Assembly (NCBI RefSeq): GCF_900155865.1 | Contig: NZ_LT707006.1 | Location: 151,751-215,750 of the forward strand | Source: Bacteroides bouchesdurhonensis | Lineage (GTDB): Bacteria > Bacteroidota > Bacteroidia > Bacteroidales > Bacteroidaceae | Direction: 5' to 3' | DNA length: 64,000 nucleotides | Shown here: piece by piece, positions 9,116 to 18,221 of the stretch | Numbering within the stretch: the stretch's first letter is position 1 | Layout of the letters: the number at the start of each line of letters is the position of its first letter | The notes under the pieces: generated by a model | The model's database searches: none | Told to the model about the DNA's origin: nothing | What the model saw: the letters and a program-made list of their open reading frames with translations, nothing else | Position numbers and translations under genes: made by a program

Positions 9116-11161
9116 TCATTCACCCATTTTCAGGTATAGTTCGTCTAGTTTCCAAAGTTCATTCAGGGAACTCCATTGTCTATCATTAAGATTTACTTTT
9201 CCATTGTTCTGTTTTTGTAGACTATAATGCTGAGTACTGGGTAACTCTATCGGACGGGGATAAAATCCTCCACCACCCGTTACTTTTATATGCTCCTTCA
9301 ACTCATTTGCTTTCAACCACAAATCATCGGCAGAAGGACAATATTCTCTAAAAAGTTTACTGTCAAAAAGTGAATCTCCGTACCAATAGGGAGGATAATA
9401 GACTCCTCCACAGCCAATAGCTACATTCTGATAGGAACTACTTACAGGCATAACATTTATTTTAGTCCATTTTTTATAAGCTGAAAATAAATTTCCTTCA
9501 GTTTGAATCTTCCTTATTATGTTTCCACAAACCGTATGTGGATATTGATAAGATAAAGCCAATAATCTGGCAATAGTGTCTCGCGGATAAATCAAATCAT
9601 CATCTACAGTTATCACATTTGCATCCGGATATTCTCTAAAAACATAATAGTACTTCTTATGAGAACGAAAGTTACCAGAAACAAAGCGGAAAGTAACCCC
9701 ATTAGCAGCCAGATCTCTAAGTTCCGCCGGCATATCATCAAGTTTACCCGGAAATTCTTCCTCAGACAACCACACTATTATCTTTTCCGGCGGATAAGTC
9801 TGCCACAAAATAGATTTTAACATTAAATGAAGTTGAGGAATTCGGGGAGGATATGTTGTTAGAGAGACAATAACTCCTGAATGATTCATTAAAACCGGTG
9901 CCTCCTCCATTTGCTGATAATTCCTAATTATTTTATTTATAAGGCAAGCTCTTCTTCGGCGACAAAGTAACGAAAACAAATGACGGTAAAGCCCTCCCTT
10001 TTGTTTATAAAAAGCTAATTTTTCTTCCTCTCGGGCATATTGATCATACCAGCTATTCACTTTCACTGTTTTACCAGCCAAATCATCCTTTACGATTCCA
10101 TACGAAGACCATTGCACATTTGTGTCACGCGTATGCTTTCTTATATTCCGGTTCTTCCGGATAGAATCCTGAGTCTTATATCCTCTGGCATGATCCAGAT
10201 GAAGGCATACGGTAGAATAACGAATTTGCATTCCATGCACACCATAATTCTCCAGACGTTCACCAAACTCACGGTCCTGGCCTCCATATTGCATACGTTC
10301 ATCAAAGCCATTTACAGATAGAATATCACTCAGCCAACCGGAAGCATTATGTCCGTTCCAACTAGCTTTAGTCGGAGTAAACGTATTTAACGCCCATCTT
10401 TTGAATCCTGTTGCTGTCAGCTTATTGTTCTTGAAAGAAGCAGGCATACCCTTTTCCCTCATCCATTGCAAATTGAAACAACGTCCGGACAAGATATCGT
10501 CCTTCGAAAGATCTTTTGATAGGTCCATACTAAGCTTATGGTATCCTCCTGACAAAAATCGCCCTTTACGACGAAGTTTTAGATGAGTCGATACAAAATC
10601 CCTACGTGGGATGCAATCGCCATCACTAAACAACAAATAATCTGTTTGTGCTGCTAATATCCCTTTATTTAAAATATCACATTTGCGAAAACCTTTGTCT
10701 TCATGCCATACATGTTTCACCAGAAACGATAGTTGCGGAGTTACCTTCTGCAACATATCATAAGTTTCTTTCCGGGAACCATCATCAGCAATAATTAACT
10801 CAAAGTTTTTAGTATCTTGAGCTTCATACCCCCACAATACCTTTTCCAACCAAGCTACTTGATTACAAGTAGATAAAACGATCGAAATCTGTAAAGAAGT
10901 CTGTTTCCGAGTAAAATAGATAATAGAATAGTTACAATCCATAGGTCCGGAAGCCCAGTAAAGTTCCCTGGAAAGTTCTTTCCATCCCATCAAATCTACC
11001 TGTTCGGCACCTTCCACACCTTCCTCTTTATGTAAACGGATTAAGCATAGGGTATCTATCCCGTCCTGCACTTCCTTTAGTCCTACATGACAAGCCAGTA
11101 AATAATCCCGCACATTTTCGTCCGGGCAAATAACATTATTTTCAAAAGTTACTATCATCAT
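9116..11161 (-). CDS. Two-domain glycosyltransferase fusion
   Basis: A 681-residue protein. Residues 1-85 match nothing I recognise. Residues 92-350 are a GT-A domain (QISIVLSTCN, ADDGS, SDGD at 179-182) followed by a galactosyltransferase-like acceptor block with WNGHN near 268 and GFDERMQYGGQDREF near 285-299. Residues 428-660 form a second domain with VSLTTYPPR, ITVDDD at 517-522 as a DXD-like site, and a glycine-rich GCGGVYY. The two halves probably add successive sugars. ATG at 11161 (a second ATG follows). It lies 16 nt after the sugar-kinase gene in the core-glycan operon. Confidence 0.85.
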   Translation of the reverse strand: MMIVTFENNVICPDENVRDYLLACHVGLKEVQDGIDTLCLIRLHKEEGVEGAEQVDLMGWKELSRELYWASGPMDCNYSIIYFTRKQTSLQISIVLSTCNQVAWLEKVLWGYEAQDTKNFELIIADDGSRKETYDMLQKVTPQLSFLVKHVWHEDKGFRKCDILNKGILAAQTDYLLFSDGDCIPRRDFVSTHLKLRRKGRFLSGGYHKLSMDLSKDLSKDDILSGRCFNLQWMREKGMPASFKNNKLTATGFKRWALNTFTPTKASWNGHNASGWLSDILSVNGFDERMQYGGQDREFGERLENYGVHGMQIRYSTVCLHLDHARGYKTQDSIRKNRNIRKHTRDTNVQWSSYGIVKDDLAGKTVKVNSWYDQYAREEEKLAFYKQKGGLYRHLFSLLCRRRRACLINKIIRNYQQMEEAPVLMNHSGVIVSLTTYPPRIPQLHLMLKSILWQTYPPEKIIVWLSEEEFPGKLDDMPAELRDLAANGVTFRFVSGNFRSHKKYYYVFREYPDANVITVDDDLIYPRDTIARLLALSYQYPHTVCGNIIRKIQTEGNLFSAYKKWTKINVMPVSSSYQNVAIGCGGVYYPPYWYGDSLFDSKLFREYCPSADDLWLKANELKEHIKVTGGGGFYPRPIELPSTQHYSLQKQNNGKVNLNDRQWSSLNELWKLDELYLKMGE

Positions 11162-11177
11162 ACCCCTTCTTTAGCCA

Positions 11178-11921
11178 TTATATATCCAATTCAAACCAAA
11201 CTTGATGTCTACGACGATATCTATCCCAGAATTTTTTCCTATATTGAAGTACCAAACGTACACACTCTTTCTCATCCATTCCCCGAGCACGAGCATATTC
11301 CTGTGCCAATAAAACAAAAAAAGGAGTCTGTCCCCACAAACGGGCAAAATTAGCACATCCCGACTTCATATCTATCTCTCCAAAATGCATTCTATTGATA
11401 TCTACTAATGAAAAATGATAACCATCCTCCAACTTATCATACAAAATATTCCCAGGCGAATAATCCAAATGCAACACTCCGATTTCGTGCAACCGCGCTG
11501 TAAACTTAGCAAAAGCACTGACAACCTCTTCACAGCTCTTCACATCAACATTACCAAATTTACAAAAGTTATATCTGTAAGGTGATTGTACACTCAAAAA
11601 ATATGAATAACCAATCAATCCCATCTTTTTCTCTTCAATATAAGCAATAGGATAAGGTGTTTCAACCCCTTTCTCTAATAACTTCTCCGGATATACGAAT
11701 GCCCTCTTTCCTTTCGAAAGTCGAAAAAAAGAATAAGCGATTCTATTTATAAGAGGAGGTATGGCATAACGTTTTATGTTAATGTCCAGCCCATCCACAG
11801 TTATCATCTTTATCAAGTTCCGCCCAGAGTGAATTACCGTTTCAATTGTTTCAAAATCTTTAGGAATACGTTCCACAAACTCGCGCAAATATTCGTATTT
11901 GGGGTTAATCATTATTTTCAT
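11178..11921 (-). CDS. Kdo/WaaP-family lipopolysaccharide sugar kinase
   Basis: A 247-residue protein with a protein-kinase-like fold, expected to phosphorylate a sugar (Kdo or heptose-like) of the LPS inner core at the cytoplasmic membrane face. HLDYSPGNIL at 151-160 gives the catalytic-loop H-x-D and the metal-binding Asn. SLVDINR near 171-177 supplies the second metal-binding Asp. An N-terminal lysine (DINIKRY) is the ATP-anchoring candidate. The ATG at 11921 is preferred to a TTG at 11936. It sits between GT90 and the GT fusion in the operon, which supports a core-modification role. Confidence 0.82.
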   Translation of the reverse strand: MKIMINPKYEYLREFVERIPKDFETIETVIHSGRNLIKMITVDGLDINIKRYAIPPLINRIAYSFFRLSKGKRAFVYPEKLLEKGVETPYPIAYIEEKKMGLIGYSYFLSVQSPYRYNFCKFGNVDVKSCEEVVSAFAKFTARLHEIGVLHLDYSPGNILYDKLEDGYHFSLVDINRMHFGEIDMKSGCANFARLWGQTPFFVLLAQEYARARGMDEKECVRLVLQYRKKFWDRYRRRHQVWFELDI

Positions 11922-11961
11922 CTTATGCAAAAACAAGAGTTGTCATACTTTTCTTCATCTC

Positions 11962-12942
11962 TCAATTTCTTTCCTTTTGTCCTGTAACTCTAAAATATTT
12001 ATCTAATACAAGCAATGATATCAAATTTTCTCTTTTTTTATCTTTGAATTGTTCTACAAATTCATGTGCATGTTTTATAATCTCTAATGATTTATCTACA
12101 TGCTCTATATAGTAGTTTAACCGCCCCTCCAAATCCGAAAAGTCCGGTTTTATTTCAATATAATGATAATCAGGAATAAGAGTACCTTCCATAAACCATG
12201 TCTCACAAGTAGGTCTGGGCATTACAGCAATCGAATTGGATGACATTATCCACTTCAGATTACTGGCTACATCTATCCCTTCAAGAGCCATTATGAACTT
12301 ATAATCTAAATGCTCATTTATTGTCTTTTTCTCCGTTCGCCACTCCACAGGATCCTTTGTATTCTGGCTCACATCTCCGAGATCGCACATCGGATGGCTG
12401 AAATACATCTCCATAAATAGTTTACGTGAAGGTTTACCTTTCACTTTTCCACGGAAGATAACCATATTTTTCTTCTCCGTAAAAGATTTTCTATCATTGA
12501 CAAAAATAAAATGACGGACCTTATCGAGCTTCATAACTACGGAGTTTTCATTATTATCTATCAATGGACGACTTTTCACAATAGAAGGATATTCCGGCAC
12601 ATAAGTAACATCTCCCGGCCAAAATCCCCACTGGAAAGAATCGTTAAACCATCGTGTATATTGATAAGTATCAAAAAAATACACTTTCTGCTTACTCATC
12701 TTATGCTCCGAAAGCTGAAGGGCGGAAGCTGGTAATTTCACCTCACCAAACAACTTATTATAATAGTTGACACGTTGCTCAATATACTCTTTGTCATTCC
12801 GGCGAGATAAAGAATCTAACTTTCGTTGCAAACGTATTCGAAAAAAACATTTAGGTATAATAAGCCTGAATACATTTACTGAATAATAAATGATTTTGGG
12901 ATTCTTCCCACTACGCAATTTATATAAAAGTTTATTCTTCAT
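11962..12942 (-). CDS. Family 90 (CAP10/LpsA-like) glycosyltransferase
   Basis: A 326-residue protein resembling GT90 enzymes of capsule and LPS synthesis. Visible blocks are the aromatic FQWGFWPGDVTYVPEYPSIVKSRP, NMVIFRGKVKGKPSR, DYKFIMALEGIDVASNLKWIMSSNS and a following PTCETWFMEG. In the family, the last two bind the donor nucleotide sugar. The start is the ATG at 12942; a longer TTG start at 12999 would overlap the upstream GT9 stop at 12971. It sits 28 nt after GT9, in the same operon. Confidence 0.85.
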   Translation of the reverse strand: MKNKLLYKLRSGKNPKIIYYSVNVFRLIIPKCFFRIRLQRKLDSLSRRNDKEYIEQRVNYYNKLFGEVKLPASALQLSEHKMSKQKVYFFDTYQYTRWFNDSFQWGFWPGDVTYVPEYPSIVKSRPLIDNNENSVVMKLDKVRHFIFVNDRKSFTEKKNMVIFRGKVKGKPSRKLFMEMYFSHPMCDLGDVSQNTKDPVEWRTEKKTINEHLDYKFIMALEGIDVASNLKWIMSSNSIAVMPRPTCETWFMEGTLIPDYHYIEIKPDFSDLEGRLNYYIEHVDKSLEIIKHAHEFVEQFKDKKRENLISLLVLDKYFRVTGQKERN

Positions 12943-12970
12943 CTCATTCAATATATTGGGGGTATTTTTT

Positions 12971-14002
12971 CTAGTGAATGATTCCTTCAATCTTAGCAAT
13001 CACTTGTTCCGGTTTTATCTCCCTCAGACAAGCATAATCACCTCGCCAACATGGTTTCTGACCATATACAGAGCAAGGGCGGCAAGACAAATCAAGCTGC
13101 ACTGTGTTGACAGGCAACTGTTTCCAGCCCATAAATCCGGCATACGGATGGGTAGCTCCCCAAATAGAAACAACTGGGATATTTACCAACGAAGCCAAAT
13201 GCATATTAGCCGAATCCATTGAAAGCATTACGTCCAGATGACTCATCAGATTTAATTCCGTACGCATATTCAATTTACCGATCATAGAAACCACAGAAGG
13301 ATATTTGGCTGTCCATGAATCAAAAATTTCCTGCTCATTCTTGCCACCTCCGAACAAGAATACCTGAACATCCGGGTTGGCTGCAAAATGGGCAACCACC
13401 TGTTCCTGCAACTCAATCGGATAGATCTTTCCAAGATGTTTGGCAAAAGGAGCAATGCCAATCCATTTATGATTTCCTTTTGGTCCTGTAACCGGTTCAA
13501 TTTCCGAGAAATCACCCTTACCCTCTCCATAGATGGAAGAGAAATTCAACAATACCGGAAAGCCTAATTCCTCCAATACATCAGCATACCGACGGAAAGA
13601 ACTCTTTTGATTCTCTAAAACTTTATGATGACGGCGAACCAATTTTCTCTTTCCTGCCCTCCCCTTCCTAATAGAAGCAACAGGAATATTAGCCAACCGA
13701 AATCTTAAACACAAATACTTGGAACGCAATACATGATGAAAATCCGCCACATAATCAATATGCAACCTTTTCAATTGAGAATAAAGTGAATTTAATCCCC
13801 ATATTCCTTTATGTTTACCGGTCAAATCGGCACCAACAAAACTGACATTCGACGGTAATCCTTCAAAAAGAGGTTGCCATACCGCACGACTCAACACAGT
13901 TATTTTGTGTTGTGGGTACTGTGTGGCTAGCGAATGAATCACCGGAATGGTCATTGCCACATCACCAAGAGCAGAAAAACGGATAATCAGAATATGCGCC
14001 AT
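12971..14002 (-). CDS. Family 9 glycosyltransferase (heptosyltransferase-like)
   Basis: A 343-residue GT-B enzyme. It opens MAHILIIRFSALGDVAMTIP, the family N-terminal motif whose Asp is catalytic in heptosyltransferases. The C-terminal half has WIGIAPFAKHLGKIYP and MSMDSANMHLASLVNIPVVSIWGATHP, where the DSANMHLA block binds the ADP-sugar. It should add a heptose or related sugar to the inner core. It starts 3 nt after the DUF4254 gene and leads the GT part of the operon. Exact sugar is not decidable. Confidence 0.9.
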   Translation of the reverse strand: MAHILIIRFSALGDVAMTIPVIHSLATQYPQHKITVLSRAVWQPLFEGLPSNVSFVGADLTGKHKGIWGLNSLYSQLKRLHIDYVADFHHVLRSKYLCLRFRLANIPVASIRKGRAGKRKLVRRHHKVLENQKSSFRRYADVLEELGFPVLLNFSSIYGEGKGDFSEIEPVTGPKGNHKWIGIAPFAKHLGKIYPIELQEQVVAHFAANPDVQVFLFGGGKNEQEIFDSWTAKYPSVVSMIGKLNMRTELNLMSHLDVMLSMDSANMHLASLVNIPVVSIWGATHPYAGFMGWKQLPVNTVQLDLSCRPCSVYGQKPCWRGDYACLREIKPEQVIAKIEGIIH

Positions 14003-14005
14003 TCG

Positions 14006-14611
14006 TTATTTCTTAGCATAAAGCACCGGGTTCAATGCCGGGTCGTTATACATCTTCATCTGTTTATATACTTTCATATATTTTCTTCCGCCCTCAATAT
14101 CTCCCAGCAGCTGGTCGATAGCAGAAGAAAGATCTTTCTTCTGTTCAAGAAGAATATTTAATTTAGTACGACATTGCGCACGATGTTCTTCCGTAGTGTC
14201 AGTACGTTCCACTTCTTGTTGCATGTGATAAATTTTCAATGCAAGAATAGAAAGACGGTCAATTGCCCACGCAGGACTTTCTGTGTTGATTGTGGCATTC
14301 TCCAGAGGTGTTATACCTTTATATCTGTCCAAGAAATAGCTATCGATCAACTCTACCAGATCCGTACGGTCCTGATTAGATTTATCAATCCGCCGTTTCA
14401 GTGCCAAAGCTTCTACCGGATCAATTTGAGGATCACGAATAATATCTTCAAAATGCCATTGTACCGCATCAATCCAGTTCTTCAAATATAAATAATATTC
14501 GATAGACTTCAATTCGTAAGGATTGTTCATCGGAGCATCCACACTATCTGTCACATGATAATCGTTAGTCGATTTCCAAAAAATATCATTGCAAAGGTTA
14601 CTAAATGTCAT
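14006..14611 (-). CDS. DUF4254 protein, first gene of the core-glycan operon
   Basis: A 201-residue soluble, mostly helical protein that I recognise as DUF4254, a family found beside GT9 genes in Bacteroidetes core-LPS loci. No catalytic motif is obvious. SPAWAIDRLSILALKIYHM in the middle is the most conserved-looking stretch, and the C-terminus is basic. It leads the unit DUF4254-GT9-GT90-kinase-GT fusion-GT2-GT2 and is separated from GT9 by 3 nt, implying tight co-expression. Biochemical role is unknown. Confidence 0.85.
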   Translation of the reverse strand: MTFSNLCNDIFWKSTNDYHVTDSVDAPMNNPYELKSIEYYLYLKNWIDAVQWHFEDIIRDPQIDPVEALALKRRIDKSNQDRTDLVELIDSYFLDRYKGITPLENATINTESPAWAIDRLSILALKIYHMQQEVERTDTTEEHRAQCRTKLNILLEQKKDLSSAIDQLLGDIEGGRKYMKVYKQMKMYNDPALNPVLYAKK

Positions 14612-14643
14612 AATCTTAAGATACTAATAGGTATATAATAGGA

Positions 14644-14674
14644 CAAAGCTATGTAATATTTTTCAGACGAGCAA
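14644..14674 (-). promoter_or_regulatory. Promoter of the DUF4254/core-glycan operon
   Basis: Minus-strand TAGCTTTG (14651-14644) with a TTG at 14674-14672, 20 nt upstream: good -7/-33 spacing. The ATG at 14611 is 32 nt downstream. Confidence 0.65.
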
Positions 14675-14697
14675 CCGTTTCTTACTTTTTTATTTCC

Positions 14698-14705
14698 TAC
14701 CTTTG
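14698..14705 (+). promoter_or_regulatory. -7 box (TACCTTTG) for pdxB
   Basis: Consensus box 23 nt before the ATG at 14729, divergent from the core-glycan promoter. It supports the ATG rather than the in-frame TTG at 14723. Confidence 0.6.
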
Positions 14706-14728
14706 CTTAACTAAAAGCCCAATTGTAT

Positions 14729-15775
14729 ATGAAAATTATTGTAGACAACAAGATTCCTTATATAAAAGAAGCTGTTGAGAAAATAGCAGATAAAGTGATT
14801 TACGTACCGGGAAAAGACTTCACTCCGGAACTTGTAAGAGACGCCGACGCTCTTATCATTCGTACCCGCACACATTGCAACCGAGAGCTACTAGAAGGTA
14901 GTCAGGTTAAATTTATCGCAACAGCAACAATTGGATTCGACCATATCGATACCGCATTTTGCAAACAGGCGGGCATTGAATGGACCAATGCACCGGGATG
15001 TAATTCTGCTTCAGTAGCACAATATATACAATCGGCTCTCCTGATCGTACAATCTCGACTGCATAAAAAGCTAAGCGACCTGACTATCGGCATCGTAGGA
15101 GTAGGAAATGTAGGAAGTAAAGTAGCCAAAGTAGCCAAAGATTTCGGTATGCGGGTCCTGCTCAATGATCTGCCAAGGGAAGAAAAAGAAGAAAGCACCT
15201 CTTTTACTTCTCTACAAAAGATCGCTGAGGAATCTGACATTATCACTTTCCATGTACCTTTATATAAAGAAGGTAAGTATAAAACATTTCATTTGGCTGA
15301 TGATACATTTTTCCGTTTGCTAAAACGGAAACCTGTTATCATAAATACATCCCGTGGGGAAGTTATAGAAACGAATGCGCTATTAAAAGCTCTGAAAGAT
15401 CATTCTATCTCGGATGCAGTCATTGATGTATGGGAACATGAACCGGAAATTAATCGGGAATTATTAGATAAAGTATTAATAGGTACCCCGCATATTGCAG
15501 GTTATTCGGCAGATGGAAAAGCGAATGCAACAAGGATGTCCCTAGATTCAATAGGCAGATTCTTTCATATCGAAGCCGATTATGTGATCACTCCGCCGGC
15601 ACCTGTTACTTCAAACATATATGCAAAGACTCATGAGGACGCCTTACTTCAAATCTATAATCCAGTTGAAGACAGTCAACGGCTAAAAAAACAACCGGAA
15701 CAATTTGAGACTTTACGAGGTGATTATCCTTTAAGAAGAGAAGAAAAAGCTTACACTATTAGTATTACGCCTTAA
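14729..15775 (+). CDS. pdxB: Erythronate-4-phosphate dehydrogenase
   Basis: A 348-residue NAD-dependent D-2-hydroxyacid dehydrogenase that oxidises 4-phospho-D-erythronate in pyridoxal phosphate synthesis. The Rossmann motif GIVGVGNVGSKVAK lies near residues 113-126. The catalytic residues are visible: Arg in NTSRGEV, Glu in DVWEHEPEI and His in GTPHIAGYS. The C-terminal extension after residue 280 is typical of PdxB and separates it from D-lactate or glycerate dehydrogenases. It is a single gene with its own promoter, convergent with purN. A repeat array occupies the spacer between them. Confidence 0.9.
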   Translation: MKIIVDNKIPYIKEAVEKIADKVIYVPGKDFTPELVRDADALIIRTRTHCNRELLEGSQVKFIATATIGFDHIDTAFCKQAGIEWTNAPGCNSASVAQYIQSALLIVQSRLHKKLSDLTIGIVGVGNVGSKVAKVAKDFGMRVLLNDLPREEKEESTSFTSLQKIAEESDIITFHVPLYKEGKYKTFHLADDTFFRLLKRKPVIINTSRGEVIETNALLKALKDHSISDAVIDVWEHEPEINRELLDKVLIGTPHIAGYSADGKANATRMSLDSIGRFFHIEADYVITPPAPVTSNIYAKTHEDALLQIYNPVEDSQRLKKQPEQFETLRGDYPLRREEKAYTISITP

Positions 15776-15827
15776 TTTTCAATCCATTTTACTTACAAAC
15801 GTTTCTTACTCTATAAATATTGGAAAC

Positions 15828-15915
15828 GTTTCTTTAAAAGCAACGACCCGTTGCACACCGAGAAACGAAGTGTTGCACACCGAGAAACACTTCGTTTCTT
15901 TTAAAGGAAAAGCAT
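15828..15915. repeat. Array A: four 22-bp-spaced repeats between pdxB and purN
   Basis: Four units start at 15828, 15850, 15872 and 15894, exactly 22 bp apart. Units 2 and 3 share GTTGCACACCGAGAAAC (17 nt). Units 1 and 4 both begin GTTTCTTT followed by A-rich DNA. A GTTTC...GAAAC pair also frames 15801-15827 just upstream. The array lies between the 3' ends of convergent genes. It has the same geometry as the arrays at 21818 and 61542. Confidence 0.75.
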
Positions 15916-15981
15916 CCTCCTTTATTAAATTGACAATCAATCCATTACAAATCCAGCACAGCTCTAACTCAAAATAGTTAC

Positions 15982-16551
15982 TTATTCCAACAAGAGCCTT
16001 TCTATCACAAGAGGAAAATGCTCATATTCCAAAACGTGCACTTTCTTTGCCACACTCTCGGGAGAGTCATCCGGCAGCACAGGGCAAGTAGCTTGAAAAA
16101 TAATACTTCCTTCATCATAATGTTCATTAATATAATGTATAGTAATACCAGTTTCCTTTTCACCCGCAGCTACCACTGCTTCATGAACACGATCGCCAAA
16201 CATTCCCTTTCCGCCAAACTTAGGCAGAAGAGCTGGATGTATATTTATGATTTTATTGGGATAAGCATGCAAAAGCAAGTCAGGCACGCGAACAAGGAAA
16301 CCGGCAAGCACTATAAAATCAATATGCGCTTCCTGCAATACAGCCAGAATTTCATCTCCGGCTATCCAATCTTCCTTGGTAAATACACTACAAGGCACTC
16401 CTAAACGATATGCACGCTCCAAAACATAAGCATCACTTTTATTGGAAAGTACAAGTGATACCCGAATGGAATCATTTTTCTGGAAATACCGGATTATATT
16501 CTCAGCATTTGTGCCGGAACCGGAAGCGAAAATAGCGATATTTTTCCTCAT
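15982..16551 (-). CDS. purN: Phosphoribosylglycinamide formyltransferase
   Basis: A 189-residue GAR transformylase that uses 10-formyl-tetrahydrofolate to make formyl-GAR in purine synthesis. ASGSGTNAENII at the N-terminus binds the ribose phosphate. INIHPALLP holds the Asn/His catalytic pair, and YDEGSII carries the catalytic Asp. Length and motif order match monofunctional PurN. ATG at 16551, divergent from acpP. No nearby pur gene, so it is a stand-alone unit here. Confidence 0.93.
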   Translation of the reverse strand: MRKNIAIFASGSGTNAENIIRYFQKNDSIRVSLVLSNKSDAYVLERAYRLGVPCSVFTKEDWIAGDEILAVLQEAHIDFIVLAGFLVRVPDLLLHAYPNKIINIHPALLPKFGGKGMFGDRVHEAVVAAGEKETGITIHYINEHYDEGSIIFQATCPVLPDDSPESVAKKVHVLEYEHFPLVIERLLLE

Positions 16552-16700
16552 AACTCACGATTTCTATGCACAAAACAGTGAAAAATGTGCAAAATCTTGC
16601 ATTTATTTAATCAAATATTTGCGCAAAACGATAAATATTCATTCCTTTGCACCGCAAATTTAAAGAAATAAAACTAATTATTAATTAAAAACTTAAAGTT

Positions 16701-16937
16701 ATGTCTGAAATTGCATCAAGAGTAAAAGGGATTATCGTTGATAAATTAGGCGTAGAAGAGTCCGAAGTTACTAACGAAGCAAGCTTTACTAACGATCTGG
16801 GAGCAGATTCTCTTGACACTGTAGAACTTATCATGGAATTCGAAAAAGAATTCGGTATCTCTATTCCTGATGACCAAGCTGAAAAAATTGGTACTGTAGG
16901 TGATGCTGTATCTTATATCGAAGAACACGCTAAGTAA
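16701..16937 (+). CDS. acpP: Acyl carrier protein
   Basis: A 78-residue acidic four-helix carrier of fatty acyl chains. The phosphopantetheine attachment serine sits in [10 protein letters not shown], preceded by the usual acidic helix 1 and followed by [17 protein letters not shown]. It leads the conserved acpP-fabF-rnc cluster, 18 nt before fabF. The upstream region has a near-consensus TTCCTTTG at 16642-16649 with a leader of about 50 nt. Very likely highly expressed. Confidence 0.97.
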   Translation: MSEIASRVKGIIVDKLGVEESEVTNEASFTNDLGADSLDTVELIMEFEKEFGISIPDDQAEKIGTVGDAVSYIEEHAK

Positions 16938-16955
16938 TCATCCGATTTCATCAAT

Positions 16956-18218
16956 ATGGAATTAAAAAGAGTGGTAGTAACAGGTCTTGGCGCCATTACT
17001 CCCGTTGGCAATAATGTTTCCGAATTCTGGGAAAACCTTGTGAACGGGGTTAGTGGAGCAGGACCTATTACTCATTTTGATGCGTCGCTGTTCAAGACTC
17101 AATTCGCATGCGAAGTAAAAAACTTCGAGGTGACGAAATATATCGACCGCAAAGAGGCAAGAAAGATGGACCTGTATACGCAGTATGCCATTGTTGTTGC
17201 CAAAGAAGCTGTTGAAGATTCCGGTCTTGACACTGAAAAAGAAGACCTGAACAGAATCGGTGTTATTTTTGGCGCCGGTATCGGTGGTATACATACATTT
17301 GAAGAAGAAGTAGGCAACTACTACACCCGTCAGGAAATGGGTCCGAAATTCAATCCGTTCTTCATCCCAAAGATGATCTCGGATATTGCAGCCGGACAAA
17401 TTTCCATTATGTATGGTTTCCATGGTCCTAATTATGCGACTTGTTCAGCATGTGCAACTTCTACCAATGCCATTGCCGATGCTTTCAACCTGATTCGTCT
17501 GGGAAAAGCAAACGTAATTGTATCCGGTGGTTCCGAAGCGGCTATCTTCCCTGCCGGTGTAGGTGGCTTCAACGCTATGCACGCTCTATCAACTCGTAAT
17601 GACGATGCAACGAAAGCTTCACGCCCGTTCAGTGCAAGCCGCGACGGTTTCATAATGGGCGAAGGTGGTGGTTGCTTGATCTTGGAAGAACTGGAACACG
17701 CTAAAGCTCGTGGCGCAAAGATCTATGCAGAAATTGCCGGTGTAGGTATGTCTGCTGATGCTCATCACCTGACAGCTTCTCATCCTGAAGGCCTTGGTGC
17801 CAAACTAGTAATGAGAAATGCGTTGGAAGATGCAGAAATGGACCCGAAAGAAGTGGATTATATTAATGTACACGGAACATCTACTCCGGTGGGTGATATT
17901 TCTGAAGCAATAGCTATTAAAGAAGTATTCGGTGATCATGCCTACGAACTGAACATCAGTTCTACGAAGTCTATGACAGGTCACTTGCTGGGTGCTGCCG
18001 GTGCGGTAGAATCTATTGCAAGTATCCTTGCTATCAAGAACGGTATCGTTCCTCCGACTATCAACCATGAAGAAGGTGACAACGACGAGAACATCGATTA
18101 TGACCTTAATTTCACGTTCAACAAAGCTCAGAAACGCGAAGTTAATGTTGCCTTGTCCAATACATTCGGATTTGGCGGTCACAATGCATGTGTTATCTTC
18201 AAGAAATACGCAGAGTAA
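16956..18218 (+). CDS. fabF: 3-oxoacyl-ACP synthase II
   Basis: A 420-residue condensing enzyme that elongates acyl-ACP with malonyl-ACP. The nucleophilic Cys is in CSACATS (about residue 166). The two catalytic histidines are in VHGTSTPVGD and SMTGHLLGAAGA. The N-terminal RVVVTGLGAITPVGN and C-terminal NTFGFGGHN are family signatures. ATG at 16956; it lies between acpP and rnc with gaps of 18 and 3 nt, so the three are one operon. Confidence 0.96.
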   Translation: MELKRVVVTGLGAITPVGNNVSEFWENLVNGVSGAGPITHFDASLFKTQFACEVKNFEVTKYIDRKEARKMDLYTQYAIVVAKEAVEDSGLDTEKEDLNRIGVIFGAGIGGIHTFEEEVGNYYTRQEMGPKFNPFFIPKMISDIAAGQISIMYGFHGPNYATCSACATSTNAIADAFNLIRLGKANVIVSGGSEAAIFPAGVGGFNAMHALSTRNDDATKASRPFSASRDGFIMGEGGGCLILEELEHAKARGAKIYAEIAGVGMSADAHHLTASHPEGLGAKLVMRNALEDAEMDPKEVDYINVHGTSTPVGDISEAIAIKEVFGDHAYELNISSTKSMTGHLLGAAGAVESIASILAIKNGIVPPTINHEEGDNDENIDYDLNFTFNKAQKREVNVALSNTFGFGGHNACVIFKKYAE

Positions 18219-18221
18219 ATC

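Noticed and set aside
17099..18182. Several antisense open frames within fabF
   Set aside because: They mirror the codon bias of fabF, carry no start signals, and match no family.
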